A DNA stretch of 64,000 bases from Metridium senile (lineage: Eukaryota; Cnidaria; Anthozoa; Actiniaria; Metridiidae). Where the stretch lies: the NCBI GenBank assembly GCA_949775045.1, contig OX459108.1, positions 6,885,961 through 6,949,960 of the forward strand, written 5' to 3'. A program made the translations under genes and the position numbers. The notes under the pieces are model-generated. The model made no database searches and had not been told where the DNA came from. It saw nothing but the letters and a program-made list of their open reading frames with translations. Shown piece after piece: positions 11,001-23,000 of the stretch (the stretch's first letter is position 1; each line of letters opens with the position of its first letter).

Positions 11001-14000
11001 CATGTCATCACTGATGAAAACATCAAATATATTTTTGAATCAGAAAATTCTGAACAAACAATGAGGTTTTTACTGGAGTTAAAAAATGCTATAAGTGGTA
11101 AGTATAAAGAAATTAGTTTGTGAGTATACAAGCTAGAGTGTTTTCATATAACACACTTTTAAAATGCAAATGAGAATAATATGAACTATTTAAAAAAAGA
11201 GCAGCAATACATATTAAGACTGCAAATTAAATGATGTCCATGGCTTAAAGTGACTGGCTGCTTTTGGAAATAATTTTCAACTATTTTTTAAACTACGATT
11301 TTTATGTAAAATTTAATTCTAATTCTAAATTGGGGTATCCCCTCAGCAACTTTTGTGCGCTCACAGATCATGGGCTAAATCGAGCATTCAAAAGTGGCCA
11401 GTCACTTAGTAAGTAATATATTATACAATTTGAACAACTATTCTCTATGACTGTACTATATAATGATATACACCTATTTCAATTAACGTTGTCCATCTGG
11501 AATGGTTGATCTGAGACAGAAAGGAATTGTGGGAGTTCATTAAATTTCAAATACATTGTTTTTTAAAACAATGATTGATTAAAATCACACTTGAATGGTG
11601 CTGAATTACAGATATTAACAGTATTTCAGAATGAAGTAAACATTAATAATCAAGTGTGATTATAATAGTGCATTTGTAGTTTGACGAGCTCCCACAATTC
11701 AGATCGACCATTCCAGATGGACAACGTTAATTGAAAAAGGTGTATAGAATAAAGTGATGAACAGCTGATCTGTATGGGATATTATACAGTGGTTAGTCAA
11801 ATACAACCTTGTTACTAACTGTATATCTCATACAGATCAGACGTGTGCATTATATAGTGTTTATGAAACTCCCATTTACATTAGTTCTTTAATTCAAGTT
11901 GTCAATATTTAAAAATAATTATGGCCCCAAAAAATCAAATTTCAAAGTTATGCTTATCAGGAGCAATCTGTCTGGGATATACAAGCTCCTCAATGGTTAT
12001 GAATTGAAACGATCATCATCTTCACTTGCATTCTCTAAGTTTCAGTAGAAACAGTTTCCCTGTTTTGTAATTATAAATAAATGTTTTGATATCTTCCAGC
12101 TTACAGACAAAGGGCACATAGAATTGGGGTCCCAGAATTCAAATGGCTTGATAAATATAAACAACAAATAGCTAGAAAAAGTGTAGAGATCTCTGGTAAG
12201 TGAGTAAAGTTAAATGATTGTCTAATAGACCTTGCTTAGCCTCCTCTGCAGGCAACTCCTGAGTCAGAGAAAATGAATTTGGGGTTCCTGTGTTCCTGTA
12301 TTGAAAATTCGAGCCATGTGCCACAGGGAGCCTGCATCAATTATTTTTTCCTTTTTTTTCTGCCTTAGAAATGCCTGCGGAGGAGGCTTGACCTTCTTTA
12401 TGAGGCAACCAATGCAATTGCTGACCTACACTAGCTCTATAAGAATAAGCCCCAGAAATGGAAAGTACATCTCAACATTAGTAAAAGTGCAAAATGCATA
12501 GCTGCCAACCCTCCCGGATAATCCGGGAGTTTCCAGAATTTGAGCCTTGTCTCCCGGATAAGATTGAAATCTCCCGGATAACGGGTAAATCTCCCGGATA
12601 ATCGATGAAATCGACAGATTTACCTGTAGTGTTATATGTGCGGAGGTTTTTTTGGGGGGGGTTCGGAACTTTTGACAAGAGAAACAAAATGGCGGAAATT
12701 GGGAGTTTATCAAACAAAATGGTGGACCTTTCCTCAATTATCCCTTACTCAAGGTTTGAATTCGTCCGGGGTTGGCAGCTCTGAAAATGTCATCTTGTAA
12801 TATGGATTGCAGGAGAAATGGCACTAATATTACAATTGGGCATTTCCTTGGGATTCCTTTGGAAAAAACACATTGGATTGTAAAAGTTTGCTATCCAACA
12901 AATTTTCCAAACAAATTTTACTCATATTTACTGCAATTTACTGCAATTTCTCCTGAAACTTTGCACTTTTACCAATATCAAGGTGCTCTTTCAATTTTTG
13001 TAGTTTATTCATTGATTTAAGGGAGATAAGGCCACATGACCTCTTAGGGCAAATACCCAGGAAGCCTTGCTTTGACTTATGGTGATTTTGTTGTGCTTTT
13101 AAAAGTGAGGCTTGCTGCAAGAACATATATATGAAAGACAAACGGTGAAACTCCTTTATACTGCACTGCAATAAACCGGAATTTACTCTAAAATGTACAG
13201 TCCCCTACTGTTAATTTGGTTAAAATAGAATACTTCATTCATTGTATGTACATTGTATGTACATTGTACCACTAGTGTGTCTGGCAGTGTCGATAATTTG
13301 ATATTTGTCATTGTTAATGTTAGATAATTGGGCATCAATTTACTCTAAAATGTATATGCTCTGTCTTAGTGTTAATTTGGTTGAAATAGAATACTTCCAT
13401 CAAATATTCTTATCAATCAATGTATGTACCACTAATGTGTCTGGCAGTGTCGATAATTTGATATTTGTCTTTGTTAATGTTAGATAATTGGGCATGGGAT
13501 CATTTAATGAACCAGGAAGGAACATCATCAATATCAACAACAACAACAACAGGTCAATAATCCACCCTTCAATATGCCTGTTCATGTTCATACTCTCATT
13601 CATATATTAAATATTCATTCATTCATCCTTTTATTTATTCATTTTTACTTTCATATCCCATTCATATGTTCAATGTTCATTCATCCTTTTATTCATTCAT
13701 TCTTACTTTCATACTCTCATTCATATGTTCAATGTTCATTCATCATTTTATTCATTCATTCTTACTTTCATACTCTCATTCATATGTTCAATGTTCATTC
13801 ATCCTTTTATTCATTCATTCTTACTTTCATACTCTCATTCATATGTTCAATGTTCATTTATCCTTTTATTCATTCATTCTTACTTTCATGCTCATTCATA
13901 TGTTCAATGTTCATTCATCCATTTATTTTCATTCATTCATTCATTCATTTTTACTTTCATACTCTCATTCATATGTTCAGTGTTCAATCATTCGTTCATT

Positions 14001-17000
14001 AAATCATCCTTCAATACGCTTATTTATATAAATGTTCATTCATTTATCCATTCATTGGCTGTTTTCTATTTGTCTAATTCAGAGATGAGTTCAGATTATT
14101 TCTCATTCATTCATCCTTCCATCCATTTTCTATTTTCTATTTGTCTAATTCAGAGATGAGTTCAGATTATTTCTCATTCATTCATCCTTCCATCCATTTT
14201 CTATTTTCTATTTGTCTAATTCAGAGATGAGTTCAGATTATTTCTCATTCATTCATCCTTCCATCCATTTTCTATTTGTCTAATTCAGAGATGTGTTCAG
14301 ATTATTTCTCATTCATTCATCCTTCAATCCATCCATCCATTTTCTATTTGTCTAATACAGAGATGAGTTCAGATTATTTCTCATTCATTCATTCTCATGC
14401 ATCCTTCCATCCATCCATTCATTTGCTGTTTTCTATTTGTCTAGTACAGAGATGAGTTTAGGTTATTTCGCATTCTCATGCATCCTTCCATCCATCCATC
14501 CATTCATTTTCTATTTTCTATTTGTCTAATTCAAAGATGAGTTTAGGTTATTTCCCGTCATTCATTCTCATTCATCCTTCCTTCCATCCATCCATTGTCT
14601 TTTTTCTATTTGTCTAATGCAGAGATGAGTTCAGGTTATTTCTCCCAAGATGATTGTACTGATAGTGGATTAGATGCATTTGGTATGCCAGGGTTTACGC
14701 CAAATGATTCCATCATCCATCCATCACCATCATTTAATAGCCTGACAGCGCTAGCCCCCCCTGAAAGACCATTAAGTATGGACTCGCCTTCCTTGCCGCG
14801 TAAGGCTATTTTACCGACGACCATGGTTGCACGGGAGGGGTTCCTAAGGCTTCATATGGCAGCACGAGAAGAAAATTACATTGATGTCACACAATTTAAG
14901 TATGTATGGACCACAGGGAACCCGGCTTTCGGTTGTTTTGTTTAAAAAAATTACCTTTGCATATATGCGTAGCTTTTTCGGGGTTCCTGTGGAGCTTAGG
15001 AGATTAGCGCTACATATCGTGACCTTTGTAAACATTTTACGTAATCTGTGAAATCCGACCTCTGTAAGTAAGACAGTCGTTGGCGTGTACAGAAATTGGC
15101 ACCACAGAAATCCCGAAAAAGCTACGCGTATATGCAAACGCGATTTTTTTAAGCGAAGCAACCGAAAGCCGGGTTCCCTGTGTATGGACTAGCTAAATAT
15201 CACCTGCAGTATACAGCTGTTTCAAAAAAGGTTGGCTAAGGTTTTGTTGCTTTTAGCATGTTGCATACCAAGCCCGAAATGCACTGTTGATGCTATGAAC
15301 TCAAGCAGCAAAAGGTCACAACAATATCGAATTTGTCCAAACTTTGTCTGCACGGTTTTTCCAGCATATTTTGTTCTGTGCTGATATTGTTTACATAGAA
15401 ATATAACATATTTCAAGCTTGGTAAGTAACATGAAAAAAACCTTCACAAACCTTTTTTGAAGCAATTGTATGCTTATGTGGTGCATTTGTTACCGATTCA
15501 TTACCGTTTTTCATAGCATCCAATCAATAATTTGTCATATATGATAGCTAGATTTACAATCGGTTCATGTTCTTCTTTAGATTCTTTGTTGGTACTTGGA
15601 ATGTCAACGGTCGAAATCCTGGTAACGAGGATCTATCACCATGGTTACTGTGTGATAAGGCACCCCCTGATGTTGTTGTAGTAGGGTGAGTAGACGCACT
15701 AAGTTATCATTATAGCCATATTTATAATCGTTATAATAATTATTTCCCTTTTGGATCAATAGTATTTTTCACAGTCCCGTTCAGTGACCACGAATAATAG
15801 TTTCAAGTCGAGGTTCTAGTTGATGCGCATAGGAAAACTATAATTTATTTATATCATGCGCAGCAACGCTAACCACGACTTGGAGCTACTGCCCGTGGTC
15901 ACTGAGGCGCCGGAACTGTGAAAAGGACTGTTGTTAGAGCATCAGATTTACATGTTCAGTTGGAGACCTGGGTTTGCGTTCCTCGGGGTCTTAAAATAAT
16001 AGGACTTTTGCAGGACCTGGCCTCGTGATTATTTCCATACAAGATTAGCACAAAATCAATTCCAGAATTCAAAAGACAATGTCAGAACAAATATTCAACG
16101 ATGAATACAACGAATATGTATGACTAGTTTTGCAGCCATATACAAACTCCATTAATTTTTGATGATTTTAGAAATTTCTCAGAGCCTTAGTTTTAAATAT
16201 ATTGAGATAAAACGTTCAGATAATGTTTGTTTTGACATTGTTCTGAATTCTAGAATTTGTACTACTCTCAATTGTTTGGGAAATGGTCACGTGACCAGGT
16301 CCTGTATTTGTTAAACTAAGCGTCTTCTCTTCTCAGGTAGCTAGAGTTGATCTTGACTTCGTCTTGAGCAACTTTTACGCTACCTTCTTGCTGTCCTAAC
16401 TATCCGCGTGCACCCATAAATAGACGCTAAGCATTGACCTTTCCTTAAAAAGCCATCAGCCTATTAGTCCGGAAGCGACGCAGGCTACCTAGAGGTTGTC
16501 TTTTAGATTATCGGATTCAAAGTTTTGACATATCTATTTAACGGTTTTGTCACATTTTCTTTCAGGTTCCAAGAGCTTGATTTAAGTGCTGATGCTTTGC
16601 TTCGTTCTAATTTAACGACCACAGCATTCAGTGCCAAAGAAGAGGAATGGAACAAAGCTGTTGAAAGAACACTGTGTTCTAAAATAAAATATCGTAAGGT
16701 ATGACACGGGATTCCTTTGGTACTAGCTGTTGAAAGAACACTGTGTTCTAAAATAAAATATCGTAAGGTATGACACGGGATCCCTTTGGTACTAGCTGTT
16801 GAAAGAACACTGTGCTCTAAAATAAAATACTGTAAGGTATGACATGGGATCCCTTTGGTACTAGATCACTTGTTTTCAAAATGCTGAATACTCTAGTTTC
16901 ACGTTATCTAGCAACCGCTGTACTATTTCCCAAACCATACATTCCTTTGTAATCTTATTGATTTTTGAGAGACTATTGCAATGGAAATAGACAACCAAAT

Positions 17001-20000
17001 AGCATCATAAGTTGTGATATGTTATATTTAATGTGCTTTTTCATGTTATGTAGATTATTTCTTAATCGCATCAATTCTAGAAATTAGTACCCAGTCCCTT
17101 CCTCATTTAGAATATGTCCAATAAGTAGTGTCTTGTTGCTGTAGGTTCGCACGATACGATTGGTTGGTATGTTTTTACTGGTGTATGCTAGAGAGGAACA
17201 CATGTCTTATATCGGTGGTGTTGATGCTGTGTATGTAGGCACTGGAATTATGGGAATGATGGTGAGTACACCAAGAACACACACGACAAACAGACAGACA
17301 GACATACAGACAAATAGACAAATATATAAACAAACAAAGACATCAATTAACACACAAACAAATAGAATAAACAAACAAAATAAACAGATAAACAAGCAGA
17401 TAGAACTCAAACTAAAAAAAAAAGACAAATAAACAAACAGTTAAGTTTTTTTTAAATAAGTTTATTGTATAAATGGTTTTCACTATCAAATAACAAGAAT
17501 AAAACAAAAGACAAATGCAATGAAAGTAACCAAAATCGTTTGCTGTCTCAATTTGTCCCGCCATCATTTGCGCACTTCCATACGAGATCACCTGAAACTG
17601 ATGAAAACTTAATGTAACGAATAACTTTTTGATAAAAACATTTAAGTCGGAAACAAAACAATATTGTATGACTATGATGCTAACTTGTTGTATGGTAACC
17701 AGGGTAACAAAGGTGGCGTAGCGATACGTATGGAGTTTCATAACACTACGTTGTGTTTTGTCAACTCTCATCTAGCAGCGCATCAGGACGAGTTTGAACG
17801 TCGTAATCAGGTGAGTTGCTGCTAGTCATGTGATAGAACCTTTGTAGAAAATGACCGTAACTTCTTATAGTCTCCTTGCTTATCAAGGTGCTTATCAAGG
17901 TGACTTTACCGCGCGCATTTTCGGCTAGATTTAGCCTGGCAATCAGAAGCATTTTTGTCGCATCGCCAACATCGTTCGAGAGAGTTCCTATTTACAAATT
18001 ATATGTAACTTGTATAACAAAAGCTCTCTGCTGCTCTATCGGCAATAAAAAAAAAGAATAAAAACAAAACACAAATGCGTAAAATCGCTATTCTACGCCA
18101 TGGTGTCTCCTTATTCTCGTCACGGAAGCTAGTGTTGAGATATTCAGTGTTGTTTGTAGTCCACGCAGCCGTTGAAAAAGGCTTCAAAATGGCCTCAAAT
18201 GGGCCAGACGCAAATTTGAAAAGAGTAGTATTGATTTAGGCACTATTTATCAGCGGGGTGATATCATGAAACAGATTTGGTATGACTATGAAAAGTTCAG
18301 TGTAATGTGCGTGCCTTGCCGCGACCGTGATATTTCTAGAATGTGCCTTGCAGTGCATTGACCGCGTTCGTGCCTTGAAGGCCCGGGCAAACAGTTTCAA
18401 CATTTTCTTCAACATTCGTTAAATTTTGTTGAATGGCAATATTTAAACGCTTTTAAACTCTTTCAAAATTGATGAATCGGTGTTGAATTGATGTTGAAAG
18501 AGTTTAAAACCGTTTAAACATTGCCATTCAACAAAATCGAACGGATGTAGTTCAAAACAAATGTTGAAGCCGTTTGCCCGGGCCCTGAGCTTTTCATAGT
18601 CATACGAAATCTGCTCTAATGAAATACACTGAGTTTATCGATGTTCTTGTTTCCCCTCAGGATTATCAAGATATACGGAATAAATTGAGCTTCTTTAGAA
18701 TGTCAGAAGATCTCTCTATTATTGACCATGAGTAAGTCATTATATTATTGCGGTAGTATTGATAGTGTTATATTGAAGTATTATACAGTTAATGTCATTA
18801 ACGTTGTCCATGTAAAATAGAGATTTTAAACGCTACAGCAAGTGACATGTGATTCTTTGTTTATTTGTTTTCAGCAGTTGAAATTTCCATTGTTAACTGT
18901 ATGACTAACAGTGAACATGGAATAAGAATTATGAAATCTATGTTCACAATTAATGCTAGTATCGACATTTCTTTTAGTGTTGATGTCTTTGGGCAATCGT
19001 TTGTGCAGGATATGTTTTTGTTGCCCTCGAGGTTTATAGAGGGAGCATGACAAGGCTACACACGGCTTTCTTGAGCCTACTCCAGGCTGTGCAATATTTT
19101 TATCTTTGTTGTGCACTAGCCTCCTCAACAGGCATCTCTCATATCTCTTTTCTATTTTGTTTTGGGTTAAAGCAATGTTCGAATAGCACTTTCCACAGAT
19201 GACGTCACGATGATGCATTATGGGATTGAAATGCGGACAAGCCAAGCCAAAATACATACTAATATACTGCAACAATGTTGTTTCTAATTCACGAAAAAAC
19301 TATGGTTTTTGACTGATATTGATCTTTTTTTCCTTGTAATCGAAGCCTCCTTTACAAAGTTTGTCCGCATTTCCATCCCACAAAGGCTTTGCAATATCTA
19401 TTTTTAGTTACCGTGAAAAAGGCTATTAGTTTGGGTTTTTGCATGTCTATCAGTTTACGAGTGCGTTTGTTTGGTTTCAGTGCTGTATTCTGGCTGGGTG
19501 ATCTAAACTATCGTGTCAATTGCATCGATGCTGAACAATGTAAGATTCTCGTTAAGAAAGGACGGCTTGATAAACTCCTTGAAAATGATCAACTAAACAT
19601 CCAGAAATCCCTCAAGAAGTGTTTTGTAGGATTCGAAGAAGGACCAATAACATTTAAACCAACTTATAAATATGACCCAGGAACTGACAATTGGGATTCG
19701 AGGTAAATACCAGCAGCAACATCATCAGCATCATTATCAACAGCATCATTTTCATCAATGTCACTGTCAACACCATTATTATCGTTATCACCATTATCAT
19801 CATCATCATTATCATAAACATTTGTATGGTCATCACTATCAGCATCATTTTTATCGTCATCATCATCATCATTATTATTGACATCATCATCATCATTATT
19901 ATTATCGTCATCGTCATAATCATTGTTATTATCAACATCATTTTCATCGTCATCATCATCAATATCATCATCATCATAATAACCATAATAATCACCATCA

Positions 20001-23000
20001 ACATCATCAACAACATCATTTTCATCGTTATCACTATCAACACCATTATTATTGTCATCATCATCAATATTATCATCATCAAAATAATTACCATAATCAT
20101 CACCATCATTATCAGCAGCATTATTTTTATCGTCATCACTATCAAGTCCATTTTTATCGTCGTCATAACCAATATCATCATCATTATTATTATCGACATC
20201 ATCATCATCAACAACAACGTAATTTTCATAATCATCATCATCATTACCAGTAATCATCATCATCATTATTATGGACATCATCATAATCAACAACAACATA
20301 ATTTTCATAATCATCATCATCATCATCATTACCAGTAATCATCATCACCATTATCAACAACATCATTTTCATCGTTATCACTATCAACACCATTATTATT
20401 GTCATCATCATCAATATTATCATCATCATCATCATTACCAGTAATCATCATCACCATTATCAACAGCATCATTTTCATCGTTATCACTATCACGGCTATA
20501 AGGCCAAGTCTCCCAATATTCTGTTTTTATATTTTTCAGTGAGAAAGGAAGAGCACCAGCCTGGTGTGATCGTGTCTTGTACCGTGGGTCAAATATCAAA
20601 CTGGTAGCATATCGTAGTCATAATTCACTCCGTATCAGCGATCACAAGCCCGTCAGTACACTGTTTAACGTTGGAGTAAGTCATCAAAAAATATTAATAA
20701 TGCAATGCATTAATAATTCAATCATTCTCTTACCCGGACCTTTCTCGTCTTTCTTTCGTTAGAAAGCTGAGAAGGGTCTGGGTAAGAGAATGTCATTCAA
20801 TACATAATTTTATGGCAGCCATGTTTGTGGTAAAAAAAATTGAGCTTTTCACTCAAGGGAACTAAAATCCTTTGTCATTGAAAAACTTTCTTTTGTACTT
20901 TTCCACAAACATGGCAGCCATGAAGACCCTCTATAAACATTGTCGCTCGAATGGCACACAAAGCAGCAAGTCGCTTCGACAGGGACGCGTCTCACAGACA
21001 ATATACCCTTTTCGAGTTCCGACTTCGTGTGACACGTTGGAATAGTAAGCAAACATAGCAATTGCAATTATATTTCTACATTGTATACTTTGGCCGAATG
21101 AACTCAACAAATTGACCTCCTACCAACATGTTGCTTCATAGCTCAGTTGGTAGAGTATTGCACCGGTTCTGCAAAGGTCAAGGGTTCATTCAGAACCCGT
21201 TGCAATTGCTATAATTGCTTACTATTCCGCGATGATCGTCCTTCACAAAGCCTGCAAAACAGCCGTTCTTGTGAAGTCTTTTGAAATATTTGGGTTTTGG
21301 GCTTCCTGTATTGAACAAATAAGACACCACAGGAGCCCCAAAAATCCGATTTTTCAGACAACACAGGAACCCCAAAGTCCGATTTTTCAGACAACACAGA
21401 AACCCCAAAATCCGATTTTCAACAAAAACCAAAAAGAAAGCCTGTTTTTTTTTCAGGCTATCCTGCACAATAATGAGTACTGTGGTTAGTCTAGTAATAT
21501 TTTGTTTTTATTCCAGATCAAAGTTGTGAATAGAGAAAAAGAAAAACAAGTATATGAGGAAGTTGTACGGACGTTAGACCGACATGAAAACGATAACTTA
21601 CCACATGTTACACTCGGTACTACAGAGGTAGGCAAAAACAAAACCAATTAGATGGCTGTATGCAACACTGCGGTCAAACGACTACGCATTCGCGAAAAAA
21701 AAAACAAGTAAAATAATCCAGCACACAAATCTGACATTCGTACGTACTCTATAAAAAACGACGATGAAGTGTACGACTTTCATCGCTTTTTTCTCAAAAT
21801 AAACAAAAATACAAAAGTATAGACTAATAGTAGCTTTACAATATAACAAAAGTTATGTACACGAAACTTCAAACTTTAAATATATTCAGGGAATTTCTTA
21901 TAAATCGACTTCAAACACTGTAGTACGACAATGCTAATGTATACAATGGCAAATTTACCGCTGTGAAAATTTTGCCACGCATGCGTAGTCGTTTGACTGC
22001 TGTGTTCCCTGCGCCATCTTGAAAGGTAGCCAGTCCTTTACATTAAAGCGAGACAAACGTTGAGCTTGCAATGATAGAGACAGGTGAATAATTGTTCCGT
22101 AAGGTGTTAAAAGGTCTCTATCATTGCAAGCTCAACGTTCGTCTCGCTTCGATGCGAAAGCCAGGCTACCTTTTAAGATGGCGCAGGGAACTGTGAAGAG
22201 AAATATTCAAGTTTTTTGAGTGTCCATTATAGAGTGGTTACATTACATTACATTACATACATTTTTATTCTCGTCCTTAAAAGGCTTTTCAGAGAACATA
22301 AATTACAAATAAAATATACCTAGAATCAATAGAGAGAAAAAAATAGTAATAATAAAAATAATAAGAAATAAATATATATATATATATACATATACATACA
22401 TACGTATATATACCCTATAAATTACATTAATTAAATTAAGTATCTATAAATTTGTTACATTGTCTAGTAAAACTATCTCTTCCTCTTTGCCTTTCTTGAG
22501 TTGCATCAGTTAAAAATCAGCAGAACTTTTGGTCTTCCACTTGATCTTTTTTGGCTTGAGATCTTGCCCTTTTGACGTCACTCAGCAAAGCTTCAGTTTT
22601 GCATGCTGGCCGTTGGCTCAAAACGAGCTCTTCCGCCCTTTGACAGGTCTTATTTTTCGTCCTGCTGGGTGACATGCCACCCTCCTCACTAACATAATGT
22701 TAGTGGGGGAGCCGGTTTAGTCGCCGACAACCCGACCATGCGGCAGGTGGTACTGGGTTACAATGTTACCAGTAGCAGAGTCACCAGTAGACCCTGACCT
22801 GACTCGTCCAACTTTGTGCGCGAGCTTATTTGGATTACGGCCGTTGGACTTTTGGCGCGCGCGCGCATGCATCATTGAACGGTTGTGCTCGAGCATAAAA
22901 AATAGAATAAAGAAATCACGTAAGCAAACAAAAGAAACCGTTAAGATAACAGAACGAAAAGACAAAAAATAATACGAAAGGAAGCAGAAAAAACAGTAAA

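Noticed and set aside
13574..14159. Three overlapping forward frames of about 120-144 codons rich in Phe, Ile, His and Ser
   Set aside because: Produced by the 59-bp minisatellite; they only run into the decoy splice-site units by chance.
19654..20338. Asp/Asn-rich, Met/Ile-rich and His-rich open frames of 190-220 codons on both strands
   Set aside because: Products of the ATC trinucleotide array; no start context or domain.
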